This document shows positions 11,248 to 21,673 of a DNA stretch of 64,000 nt, in pieces. The stretch covers positions 43,808,501-43,872,500 of the forward strand of contig NC_056752.1 of NCBI RefSeq assembly GCF_018687715.1, given 5' to 3'. Source of the DNA: Carya illinoinensis. Lineage: Eukaryota > Streptophyta > Magnoliopsida > Fagales > Juglandaceae. Every line of letters begins with the position of its first letter. Position 1 is the stretch's first letter. A program made the translations under genes and the position numbers. A model generated the notes under the pieces. The model made no database searches, had not been told where the DNA came from, and was given only the letters and a program-made list of their open reading frames with translations.

Positions 11248-12997
11248 CCCATGAGTGCAGCAAATGCTTAACTCCAACACGGAAAGGAAGACCGTTAGTC
11301 AGTTGTAATGCTTCAAAGATGCAAAAGAATGAAACCAACACTCACTTCTGTTGGAAGGTTAAAAAATTTCCATTAAATTTGGGTTGTTTGCTGAAATATG
11401 GTTCATCATTATTCAGAGGGCTTCCTTAGTCACCTATTTATGAATGTTGGGGTCCAAACCCGAGAAGGTAAAATAAAATGAGATTTTAGCAAAAAGTGCA
11501 ATACAATGTTGTAACAGAGTACCTGAAAATAATGAAATAAATGAATTATTTTATTTTAACATGTTGGATTAAGGCATGTAACAGATGCAACAAGACAAGC
11601 AGTAACGTTTGGTGTTTCATTTCAATTTGAATGTGATTGGAACTTGCATAATTTTGTGCTCTCTGGACAGATAGGATCTATTAGACTATTATTAGTCGCA
11701 ATGTAGGTTTAAGAGCATAGTTTGAGAGCAGGGAAGGAGTTGCACAATGGGAAGATTTGGTTGGAAATCTTGAAAGGCGAAACCTGAAGCTTGTGCACAG
11801 ACGCCCATTGTGCTGCGTTGAAAATCCTGTTGGACCTGATACGCAAAAAAAGTCTTTTTTTTTTTTTTTCAACCCCTACTTAACAGCGAGAAGAGATGGC
11901 AAATCTTACCGCTGCAAGTGACCGTTGGCCTAAATTTCATCTTTTATTTTTATTCTATTTTTTTCTTCATATTTTTTTATCATTTTTAAATATTTTTAAA
12001 AAATAAAAAAATACATCAATATTTAAAATCATTTTTTTAATAATTAAGTAAAAAAATAAAAAATTTGACAACCAGTCAACATGAGCAGTCAATATGGGGA
12101 CATACAAGCTTTTCCCAATCGCATATCTTCCCAGCCGCATCCTTTCCCCGGACACAAGCCTATGGGCCTAAAAAGTTGCCCATTAAACTTACGAATGGGT
12201 TTTCGATCTCAGTTGACCTTATTATGGGGCTTGTCATGCTTTAGATCAAAACATGATGCTTTTGTTTTGGACCCTGTCTCGATGTCTGGTGAGCAGGAGA
12301 ACTCAAAACTCAGGATCAAACACAAAAGGATGCGACCAGCACATATTAGAATTTCCAAGAACAAGACAACGGTTCGAGGACAAGCTTAATTGCGTATTAT
12401 AAATAATCTTAACTTGGATAACAAACCATCATGCCCTGAGCATCCTTGGTTTCGGAGCCATTCTAATTCCAAAACATGGGTAAGCATGACAATCAAATCA
12501 CCTTTCAGATTACAAAGTGAAAAAGGGAACGCACTTCCTTTTCTTTGCAATACTATGAAGAAAAGAAGATAAATAATAACAATAATAATCAGTCCGTCAG
12601 GTTGCTGAAATCTCGCTTCCAGCAAAATTGAATTAACGGCTTACAGGGCGAACAAAGTCATACCTTCAAGACAATAGGAATATATAAATGAATAAATAAA
12701 TCATTTAAACATGCAGTTATCAATAGCACAAACAATGACAGATTCACTGGATTAAGAGCGCATAATTGCAAACACGCTGCTGTTGATTTAAAATAATTTC
12801 CTGGCAGAGATTCAGAGAATGGGCGACATATGTGATTCATTGTGCAAAACATTTAAACAAAGCTGGCTCCTGAAAGTGATTTCATAATCTTTCAATGGTG
12901 AATGTGCCGAGCTGCATGGCTCAACTCAAAACTGCAATCTCCCTTGTTCAAGAATTCTAATTAAATTACTTATATATATATATATATATAAAGAATT
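11248..12997. other. Intergenic region between convergent TPR and G3BP-like genes
   Basis: It holds the 3' UTRs of two convergent genes. 11940-12070 is extremely AT-rich with T-runs answered by A-runs, like a decayed MITE, but no clean terminal repeat is seen. A (TA)n tract lies at 12970-12990. A direct repeat AAGAATTCTAATTAAAT flanks that tract (about 12951 and 12991) and includes the G3BP-like stop codon. No gene is supported. Confidence 0.45.
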
Positions 12998-15900
12998 CTA
13001 ATTAAATGGCTCTGGTGGACTTTGTCCACGTCCTGATACTTGGAGACCTGAGAACCCCCTGTCTTGCCAGGAACCCGGCCGATAGAAACCATTTCCTCTT
13101 AGTCTGCTGTAGTCCTGGTCACTTCCTCTACCAAAACTCCGAGAGCTAAAACGTCCCCTTGGTGCATCTGCTTGGTAGCTGACCCTACCCCTGCCCCTCC
13201 CTGTTCATAAAAATATACAGCTCTTTTCTGATAAGTAAACAATATACAATTAACTGATGATTTAGTTTGAAATAGTGATTTGTTGAGACCAACATGGAAC
13301 GGGTGATTATCCATGCTAAAATGAACTTGCTACTTCAAATGTCACCAAATCCATGCTACAGTATTCATTGTATCCGCTTAGAAGGCTTACTAATTCAGGT
13401 CAGACAAGATAGTATAATCAAGAATCCCAATCATAAAAAGATATTATAACCAAGAATCATAATCAAGGCATATATTCTATGAATACAAAAGGGCATAATG
13501 TTGCGGGCAAAACCAAAGCAGCAGACTTTTTCAAATGTGATTTTGTCATTTCACTTAAATATATCACAAAAAAGTGATGCCGACAATCCACCTCAGATAT
13601 CATCAATATCTAAATCTAAATCAACATTTATTTTTTTATTTTAAAACATTTCTAGTCTTTCAATGGTATTGGCTTATTGTCAAAGAATGTCATATTTACA
13701 CAACAATTCATGAAAGTATTTGGGGCCATTTCCTGAAAGAAAAGATAGAAAGAAAAAAAATACACACTTGATCCCCGAGATGGAATGTTGCTGTTTGGTC
13801 TCCGCTCTTCAATGTACACTTGCCGTCCAGCAATTTGAACAGAACCCGCCTACAGACAAAAATCAGAGTTGCTTTAATATACAAATACAACAAAAACATA
13901 AAAATTCCTTTTTTTTAAAAAAAAAAGCAATAAAAAGCATTAAATTGCACAAGTAATGGAAATTCCCCAAAGAAACAAAAAATCTTAATTTTAAATTATA
14001 ATATATCCAATTTCGGAAATTTAAGAGAGCTAAAAAAAACATATGTATTTTTTTTGTTGGCACCAAGTGTCTGAGAACAAAGTCCCAACTAATCCTGGGT
14101 TTGCATAGACCTGGCAAGGATTTTCATCAGGTAATTCAAGGGGAAGTTCCCCCAGTTTGATGGCCCCTAGAAAATGTTTGCACACAAAAGGATTTGAACC
14201 TTAGGCCTAGATGGAGCATACCACCAATACCAAGGCCTTTACCACTTGAGCCAACCTGTAGGGTTTACACTAAAAAAATATATACAACTTCCAAAATCTA
14301 ATGCAAAATAGAGAACTGGAAAGTATGCTCATTTCACAAAATAAGTTTAAAGTAATTGTCATCTATGGTATATAATTTCGTAATAGCTTTTTTTTGTCCA
14401 AGTAAAATATAATTTTATAATAACTAAAAGATTTATTATATCACAGATTCTCTAAACATATCCAGACCTTGATTGCATTCTGAACGCCGGTCATATCTTC
14501 AAATTCGACAAACGCATAGCAAACACCAACCTCCTGCACACAATAAGCATTTAGCTTCATACAAGTTGATGCTATAATAAAGTAAAACAGTTCAATAAGG
14601 TGCAAAAGACATGAACCTTGCGACTTCTAACGACCACACCCTCCTCACTGAGTTTACCAAAATTCTTGAATTCCTCCTCAATTTCAGAAGCAGATACAGT
14701 AGGTGATAGGTTTCTCACATAAACAGACTTGATTTCGTCTACAAGCATCCATACATAAAATCAAATAAAGGCTCCAAAATCCAACATAACCAACAACTTC
14801 GAAGGCAATTACAAACATATGATATCTTATCCAATTTTGCAGGAAAGGAACTCCAAAACCCTAACAATCATAAGAAAGTTTATTCTATTATAATTCAATG
14901 TAAATATCTAATAGTAGTAGAAATCACACCTTCATCTTCCATTGAGGGAACCTCCTCTGGCACCTCCGCCACAAACCTGTCAAATGTATTTGACACCACA
15001 CTCGATTGCTGTGCGGTGGGCTGTGGTACATAATCCCACTCTGAATTAAGAGGTGCACTTTTTATAGAAGGCTGTGAAGCAACTGCTTGTGTAGGTTGTC
15101 CTCTAGCTACCTGTAACTTCCAAAACAAGCAAGCAGAAACAATCAGTCCCATGTGGGAATGTATCTCCCACAAAATGGATAATTGTTAGATTTAGTACGT
15201 ACAATAGAAGCATAAGTGTGCTTTTGGGGCTCTCCAACAGGTTCCTCGACCACAGGAGGAAGTTGGTCTTGTACTGAATTCAATGTATTCTGAAGCAAAC
15301 CATCTGACTCTTCCACAAAATTGTTCTCCAAGATGCTTTCAGACTCGAGGACTTGCTGCAATCTCTGCTTTGCAAGACTAAAATTTTCAACAATACCATT
15401 TTCTTTTAATTCAGTAGGAGCCACCAACTCTCTTGCTTGGATTTCTCTGCCAAGCAAATAATTCGACACTGCAACAACCATCATTTTGATTTACTAAATT
15501 ATTGTACGGAGGAAAACTTTAGTCTCTACAAACGGAGAGTTACTGAAGATATTCCCTACAGATATTGGTCGTGCATAAATACAGTTTCATACCGAAATGT
15601 AGAGAGAAACTTAACAATTTCTGACCTTTTTTTTTTTGTTTTTTTTTTTAATTTTTGGATAGGTAATCAAGAATTTCCTCTTTCCATGCAGAGATGGATG
15701 AGAAGTCCACCCCAACAAACTAAGTTGAGTAACCATTACCTGGATCTGAAACAGTGGCAGGAGCGTTTAATTTGGACTCAAGTTTGCTCTGGGCTAATAA
15801 CACTGCTGGATGACTGTGAATTGGATTATCATCAACAAAGTGAAAAATATCATTAAGCACAAAATAGCCCTTTTCCTGAGGTGCAAGGAAAAACATCTGC

Positions 15901-17998
15901 ACAAATTTCCTCTTTCCACTAAAATCCTTAGTTTTCACCGAGCCAGAAACCATCACAAGAACACCGCTATTCAAAGATTCCAGGGAATTTGCTGTCTTGA
16001 TTTCAATTCCAGTATAACCGAGAGACATAACGAGTGAATGGATTTGCTACCAAAAGAAGAAATAAAATTAGGCAAGCTAAACTAAGAGATCTATTAATTG
16101 CACTAATAAATGATTTTTAAAAAGTGAGTACCAGAGCAGTGAAATTTCTTTTCTTTTTTTTTGATAAGTAATATGACCAGAGCAGTGAAAATAAAATCAT
16201 AAAAAAATAGCGCCTTAATAAGGAAAGATTATTAAATGAGTGCAACAAATATCAAGGGAAAAAAAACCATCAGCTACAAAGTAATGCAAAACTACCAGCA
16301 TTTAATACCACATATTCCCGGAAAAGTCAGTACTAACTAATCATTAATGGATCTATTTCAGTAATGAATGCACCAACATGAGCTATGAGTGATACAGTTG
16401 AAGAAAGGCAAACAATAAGTTCTTTCAAAATTGACTGTTTGTCCACTCTGTTAACTGGATGTCTGGACCAAATTCAAGGGGAAAAAGGGATTTTCCCCTT
16501 GAATTACCTGAGGTTCACTTGCGGGAAACTCCTTGTTGAGGGCTTGTGCACCCCTGGGATTAGTTGGGACACTATTCTCGGACATCCGGTGCCAATTAAA
16601 AAAAAAAAAAAAGGTATGATATCAATGTTAACCTTGTATAATTGGATTTTTGTTATATAACAGGGGAAAAAAGAGCATCAAATTTCTAATACCATTTTAG
16701 TAGCAGATACACTTCTGCAAGTAACTGATTTATTCCAGAAAAAAAGAAACCCAACTAAAACATTCATCTCTGAATGCTGCTGGCATATAAGATTTTCGTT
16801 AATATGTGGCAACCATGTAAAAAAAACTAATTCAAACATAAAAGAATGCAACAAATTAGTATAAAGCATTGCATAGCACATTGATTAAACATAATCGCCA
16901 TATCAATGTGCTCCCCAAAAGCTAAGAGATAGTTTGCAAGCAGTAGTTGATAAACCCTCACCACGCCAGCTTTTTTTTTTTAATTTTTTTTTTTTTTATA
17001 TATATCCGTGGTGGGTATCCAGGCTAGTATGTGCGCATCTTGAGTAATCTCACAGGCCCTGAACGGCCAAGTAAACCTCCACTAGCCCTAAGGGGACTCA
17101 AATTGGTGACCATTGGGGAGTAAACCTAAGGCCTAACCAAATGAGCTGCCCCTCAGGGTTATCCCGGCCAGCTTTCTTATAGTTCAAAGAAAAAAATATC
17201 TCGCTTCCATGCTTTGGGATGCTCAACCAAGAATGTACACCACTGATGGAGCATATAACTATCTTACAAGAATTGGAATTTTCCCAATAAGAAAAAGATA
17301 TTATGCATATTTGCAAAACTATAGTCCACTCCACGGTTCCACGCTTCATCAACTTATTTCCTCTATTTATTTATTTTTCCATTTTCCCAACTGCATAGAG
17401 TTGAGACTTGGGGTTGATACCTAGCACCTAAATATTCTAATGAACCACAAAGAGTACCTAAGCCCACCACCGAGCTAGGAAAATGTATTACAATATAGCG
17501 AAAACTCCAAGCAGATACTGGAAATATTCGTATATAGGAGGAAAAATCGCTAAGCCTAAAACTGAAAAGATAGAAATCCTTTTTTATTTTTTTTGCTTGG
17601 AACCGTCCATATCAATAATTCAAAACCAATTCCAACATAATTCAATCTAAAATGGGTAATAAATGCAAAAACACAAAACATGAAATAAGAATGAAAGAAA
17701 ATGAACGAAAAGAGAAAAAGAAGGCATACGAGCATTGTATTGGCGGTCTCGCGTGTGTTTCCATCGATACGAAGCATGGTACTTTCTTCAGAGTAGAACT
17801 GGTATACAAAGTCCGGTTGCTGCTGCAAAACCTGGTAGTACTGCCCCACAAAGTAAGTCCCCACCTGACCCATTTACCATCGTCATTAGAAACAGAAACA
17901 GGCACACAAACACACAAACACATACACACACACACAGATGTAGCTGAGAGAGTATGGACCTGTTGAGCAGTGACCGGAATGCTAAAGGGTGCGGCCAT
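12998..17998 (-). CDS. G3BP-like protein: NTF2-like domain plus RRM
   Basis: Nine exons on the minus strand: 17960-17998, 17730-17864, 15740-16046, 15203-15468, 14930-15116, 14617-14738, 14468-14533, 13768-13849, 12998-13200. All borders are GT-AG and the frame is open for 468 residues. Residues ~10-125 are the NTF2-like domain (VGTYFVGQYYQVL, FYSEEST, IHSLV, VLVMVSGSV, QMFFLAPQEKGYFVLNDIF). An acidic low-complexity linker follows, then the short KHTYASI-x-V motif typical of plant G3BPs. The RRM spans ~313-393, with RNP2 VYVRNL and RNP1 CYAFVEF. An Arg/Gly-rich tail (RGRGR, PRGRF) ends the protein. This is the architecture of stress-granule G3BP proteins, which bind RNA and partners through the NTF2 domain in the cytosol. 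Exon 5 has two possible acceptors six bases apart (AAG before 15116 or CAG before 15110). The first keeps the usual ILQVA spacing. Confidence 0.92.
14047..14264 (-). mobile_element. tRNA-derived SINE, full-length-like copy (G3BP intron)
   Basis: On the minus strand the head reads GTTGGCTCAAGTGGTAAAGG (pol III A box, about 14239-14258). A perfect B box GGTTCAAATCC follows at 14190-14200, then a SINE body and an A-rich 3' end (14048-14055). The same body is found in the 16488-16612 copy, which proves it is a repeat family. It lies between coding exons 7 and 8. Confidence 0.82.
16488..16612 (+). mobile_element. 5'-truncated copy of the same SINE
   Basis: This plus-strand segment matches the 3' half of the SINE at 14047-14264: TTCCCCTTGAATTACCTGA, then GGGATTAGTTGGGAC and GGTGCCAA, ending in a 15-base A tract at 16598-16612. 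The pol III boxes are missing, as in a typical 5' truncation. It lies in the long second intron of the G3BP-like gene. Confidence 0.8.
16972..17160 (-). mobile_element. Second tRNA-derived SINE family
   Basis: On the minus strand, GGGGCAGCTCATTTGGTTAGG (17132-17152) has an A-box form. ATTTGAGTCCC (17093-17103) is a degenerate B box. The element ends in a long A-rich tail (plus-strand T tracts 16971-16999). The body differs from the other two SINE copies, so this is a separate family. It is also in G3BP intron 2. Confidence 0.65.
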
Positions 17999-18014
17999 TT
18001 TCCGTAGCCCCCTA

Positions 18015-18023
18015 AAACCCTAA
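18015..18023 (+). promoter_or_regulatory. Telo-box in the G3BP-like 5' region
   Basis: AAACCCTAA lies about 17 bases upstream of the G3BP-like ATG (which is on the minus strand). This motif is common near the starts of plant genes for translation and RNA functions. Its role here is inferred from position only. Confidence 0.4.
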
Positions 18024-18662
18024 AAAGCTTGGAAAAAAAAAAAAGAAAGCAGCTTCCGAATCAAAACCGTAGAAGAAGAGCCAAGGCTCCCTCGCTCCTC
18101 CGAGATCTGAAACAGACACTGCCGCCGCCGTCACCACCAAACAATACCTTACATATCATTCTAATACTCCCAAACAGAGCATGTATAGAAAACAACACTT
18201 GCGAATGCAAACAAAGAGATCTGAGAGGTGGTGATGCTTTATAGATAGAAAGGTCGAGAAAGACAGAGATTTTGCGGAGGATTTTTCTCCACGGGATGTG
18301 ATTCTGCTGAGTTTTTGTTTTGTTCCCTGTGCTAATGTATCTATCCGTATGCAGTTCCCTTTTTTTGTATTTTTTTTGTTGGTTCACAATTTTCCTTGGA
18401 GCTTAAAAATTAAATTAAATTAAATTGAATAAAGCAAAATTATGGAAGCTTTTGGGTTGACATTTGAGCTCTTTACCTCACGAGAAACTGGACAGGTGTC
18501 ATCATATTGCAATATCATGAAATTCCTTTTTAAGTACATGCTAAAGTGTTCCATTATTTAGGTAACCCTGGGCTTAATTAAATTTTTTAATTTTTTTTAA
18601 TCCGAGTTAGCGAGCTACATTCACTTTTATATATTTTTTATATATTTTATTAATATAATTAT
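18024..18662. other. Presumed leader/promoter of the G3BP-like gene and retroelement flank
   Basis: 18024-18300 is mixed in composition and probably contains the 5' leader (CT-rich on the minus strand). From 18400 the DNA becomes AT-rich up to the Copia LTR at 18663. No ORF with recognisable content is present. Confidence 0.4.
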
Positions 18663-20062
18663 TGCCCAGATGACTAATACAAAAAAGAGTAAATTGAGTT
18701 GTATTAAAAAAATAACAATTATAAATCAAATATATAATATAAAATATAAACAAAATATGAAATAACAATAAATATAAAGAGTAAGGGTAAGAGAGAAGCA
18801 AACTCAGTATGTTAACGAGGTTCGGCCCCACTGCCTACGTCCTCGCCTCAAGCTACCCCTTGAGGATTTCTAAATTTACTATTCAACCTCCTTTAGGTAG
18901 AGATAGAAACCTATTACACCTTTGAACAACACCGCTACAAAGGATCCGTGTAGAACACCCACTACACTTGCAATCACCTTACACGTGGTGATTCAACTAT
19001 TCCTCGTGTAGAATATTTTCTACACGCACAAGGATTATACACACCATTTTTCTGATAAAAAAGCTAATAGTGGGTAGGTTATCAGAAAACACTTCTCAAT
19101 GAGTGAAATTAGAACAATACAGCGTAAACTATTTCTCTCAAAATGAACAAGGATTAAGGCTCAATGCTTAGAGAAGAGAGAATGAAAGTTTTGAATGAAT
19201 GTTGTATGCTCTTGGTGTTGTAAATGTGAAACTCTCAAATGATCTATTTATAGGCATATGAGACTTCATATTCAAATTTAAAAAGATTCATATGTCAAAG
19301 ACAACATCATTCACTTTTTCAAAAAAATCAAACATAATCTTTTACTTTTGGCATATGACAAAAGGAGCACACTTTCCTTTTCAAAAAATTCAAATATAAT
19401 CTTTTACTTTTTGCATATGACAAAAGGAGCACACTTTCTTTTTCAAAAAATTCAAACCTAATCTTTTACTTTTTGTATATGACAAAATGAGCACACTTTA
19501 CTTTTCAAAAAATTCAAACAAAATCATCTACCTTTTGTATAAGTCTAAAAAAGCATCAATCACTTTTGAAAATATTCAAATAAAACATACACATGTGAAA
19601 GATGACAATCAATCATCTTTAATATTTTTAAAGTTCAACCCTTTAATCAAGGCATGCACATGTAAAAGATGACAATCAATCATCTTTAATATTTTCAAAA
19701 TTCAACCCTTTAATCAAGGCATGCACATGTAAAAGATGACAATCAATCATCTTTCAAAATTTTCAAATTTAATTTTCAAAAATATTCATGCACATGTGGA
19801 AAATGTATTTTAATGCTTTATGATAAAATATTAATTTTGAGCATTAATCCTAATTTCAAATTTTAAGAGATTTACAACATTACTCTATGACTTTAATGTG
19901 AACTTGTTTCCTTCTTGCTCATGCTTGGTTCTTTGATGTGCTTGACTCCATTGTGTAGACAACTTGAGTTTGAAACTCCTTTATTCTTTGAATTCATTTG
20001 TTATCATCAAAATCCATGTATAGATTTATAATTATATGAAACTTGAAACCTTGGGTTCAACA
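18663..20062 (-). repeat. 3' LTR of the Copia element
   Basis: 1400 bases; on the minus strand it starts TGTTGAACCC and ends TCTGGGCA. It contains a TATA box (minus CCTATAAATAG, plus positions 19244-19254) and two internal tandem arrays. One is a ~62-base unit containing GACAAAAGGAGCACACTTT (19311-19530). The other is a ~66-base unit containing AAGATGACAATCAATCATC (19590-19770). The same arrays occur in the partner LTR. Confidence 0.93.
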
Positions 20063-20080
20063 ATCTCCCCCTTTTTGATG
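20063..20080 (-). other. Polypurine tract of the Copia element
   Basis: The minus strand reads CATCAAAAAGGGGGAGAT immediately before the TGTTGAAC start of the 3' LTR. This is the expected plus-strand primer site. It fixes the element orientation together with the PBS at the other end. Confidence 0.88.
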
Positions 20081-20452
20081 ATGACAAATACTTGATAGAA
20101 CTTGAAACCTGTATTAATACTTAAACTCCCCTTGAAAATATGCGTTAGTTTTTCAAGCAAATGTATAAATATAATTCCAAACATATATAACAAGTTTAGC
20201 AATTTAAACATGTTAATGTTCTAGTCTAAAACTTCTCCCCCTTTTGGCATCATTAAAAAGGATCGGCAGCAAGTAAATGGACTGAAGAAAACGATGCGTT
20301 TAATAGTCACTGTAGATAGTTGAAAAAGGACCCGTCCGTGACCCGACAAATGCTGCAAAGTCTCAAGGCCTAACTCTATGAATTTAGTGCGGCTGGAGAT
20401 TTAAACAATCGTCTGATGTTGTTGACAAACGTGATTGAAAGATCTGAATTTC

Positions 20453-20459
20453 TATAAAA
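20453..20459 (+). promoter_or_regulatory. TATA box of opposite-strand ORF A
   Basis: TTTCTATAAAAA lies 88 bases before the ATG at 20541. A near-identical TTTCTATAAAA stands in front of ORF B, and CTCTATAAAAG in front of the related gene at 45144-45572. The three-way agreement is the reason to call it. Confidence 0.55.
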
Positions 20460-20540
20460 AAAATGAGCATTTTCATCTATCGGATGCCAAAAAAAATATA
20501 TCGCTTCTTGACCTGAGTTCTGTTTTTCCATAACGATAGA

Positions 20541-20993
20541 ATGACTGAGCAATTCTCTTCCACTAATATTCCAGACTTGAATCAGGAACTCTTGACGCAT
20601 CAATTATCAATCTTCTCTCCTGAGGCCGTCAATACCATGATAGGAGCAGAGAACCGTTTTTCTAGTAAGGCTGATTCTGAGATTATTGCAGAATCAAGAA
20701 TGCTCAGTAGTCAATATGTTGCCTCTGTTACGATTATGTCTCGGAGGTTAATGGCGAGGGTGAGTGAGATTGATCATCTTAACATGCAAATATCTGAGTT
20801 ACGACAGAAGCTTGCTAATAAGGATAGTGACAATAAAAGGCTAAAGCAAGAAAACCAAGAGTTGAAAAAATTTACAGATTGGTATGCTCATGATCTGCAA
20901 CCACGAATAGAAGAGCTGGAACGAGAAATGGTTCAGATACAAGGTCAACATCGGCAGATAACAGCAAATGTTCATCGTTTACTAGAAAAATAG
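20541..20993 (+). CDS. Retrotransposon-borne coiled-coil protein A (opposite strand)
   Basis: An intact 150-residue ORF on the strand opposite to the Copia gag-pol, between the pol end and the 3' LTR. Residues ~1-75 include LSIFSPEAVNTMIG and a Ser/Ala-rich helical stretch (SSQYVASVTIMSRRLMARV). Residues ~78-150 are a strongly charged coiled coil (ISELRQKLANKDSDNKRLKQ, IEELEREMVQIQGQ). It aligns with ORF B downstream, sharing the S-x-x-A-x-x-x-M opening, K-x-DS-x-x-I, Y-x-x-S, RL-x-A and N-x-x-LK positions. The two are therefore diverged paralogues. No signal peptide or membrane segment is visible. I do not recognise a named family. Additional ORFs, including antisense ones, are known in plant LTR retrotransposons, but their functions are mostly unknown. 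The frame is open although pol beside it is broken. Confidence 0.65.
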   Translation: MTEQFSSTNIPDLNQELLTHQLSIFSPEAVNTMIGAENRFSSKADSEIIAESRMLSSQYVASVTIMSRRLMARVSEIDHLNMQISELRQKLANKDSDNKRLKQENQELKKFTDWYAHDLQPRIEELEREMVQIQGQHRQITANVHRLLEK

Positions 20994-21124
20994 GGACAAT
21001 CTACTGTTAATCTCGCTGGCTTAGTAAGAAAACTTTTGACAATATGTGTCCAGCATATCTTGTATTTTTTTGACTAAATAAGATTTGAAGAGACAATAGT
21101 TTGTCTTATTCTTTATGCTATTTC

Positions 21125-21131
21125 TATAAAA
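21125..21131 (+). promoter_or_regulatory. TATA box of opposite-strand ORF B
   Basis: TATAAAA within TTTCTATAAAATCAG, 111 bases before the ATG at 21236. The related gene at 45144-45572 has its TATAAAA 108 bases before its ATG. Confidence 0.55.
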
Positions 21132-21235
21132 TCAGTCCTGAAGTTCATCCAATCCGCATCAAGTTTTCTTCTCATCTCTATAACTCATCTGCATTCTTTC
21201 AACATTCTCGTTTTAAGCCTTCTATTCTTTTCTCA

Positions 21236-21673
21236 ATGGCTCATTTTTCTAATATTTCTCTAGATCCATCCATGAGGCATTCTGCATCTCAACCTCCTGT
21301 CCTTTCTGCAGCTGCCATTGGTGTCATGTTGCAGCAGGAAAATAATAATCTGACTAATAAGTTAGATTCTGATGCTATTTATGACTTGGTGAGTCTTGGG
21401 ACTTGCTACTCTTCCTCTATTGTTACTTTTTTTCAGCGGCTACAAGCCAAAAATCATGAAGTTGAAAAGCTCAAAGAACAAATTGTTGTACTTCAACTAA
21501 TTGTTCAAGAGTCTCACACAAGGGAAGGAATCATTCGGCAGAAGAATAAACAGTTGAAATCTTTATTAGATTCTTCATTCCGCTTGCCGGTTCCCATGAA
21601 TAAGAATGACATGATATTGTATGAAGAGAATGAGCGTCTCAAACATGAGGCTAAGAATCTCAAGTTTATGTAA
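21236..21673 (+). CDS. Retrotransposon-borne coiled-coil protein B (opposite strand)
   Basis: 145 residues from the ATG at 21236 (the open frame extends upstream, but this Met matches the start of the relative at 45572 and suits the TATA spacing). The sequence runs MAHFSN, then a conserved core MRHSASQPPVLSAAAIG, YDLVSLGTCYSSSIV, a coiled coil over about 68-125 (NHEVEKLKEQIVVLQ, RQKNKQLKSLLDSSFRL), and a conserved end (EENERLKHEAKNLKF). It is clearly homologous to the protein at 45144-45572: roughly half the residues match over the full length with one small gap. More distantly it matches ORF A. Its stop is 48 bases from the pol stop on the other strand (tail-to-tail). No enzyme motif is visible. 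A structural or nucleic-acid-associated role is possible but only a guess. Confidence 0.7.
   Translation: MAHFSNISLDPSMRHSASQPPVLSAAAIGVMLQQENNNLTNKLDSDAIYDLVSLGTCYSSSIVTFFQRLQAKNHEVEKLKEQIVVLQLIVQESHTREGIIRQKNKQLKSLLDSSFRLPVPMNKNDMILYEENERLKHEAKNLKFM

Noticed and set aside
12081..12389. 102-residue ORF on +
   Set aside because: No domain and no conserved pattern; lies in AT-rich intergenic DNA between convergent genes.
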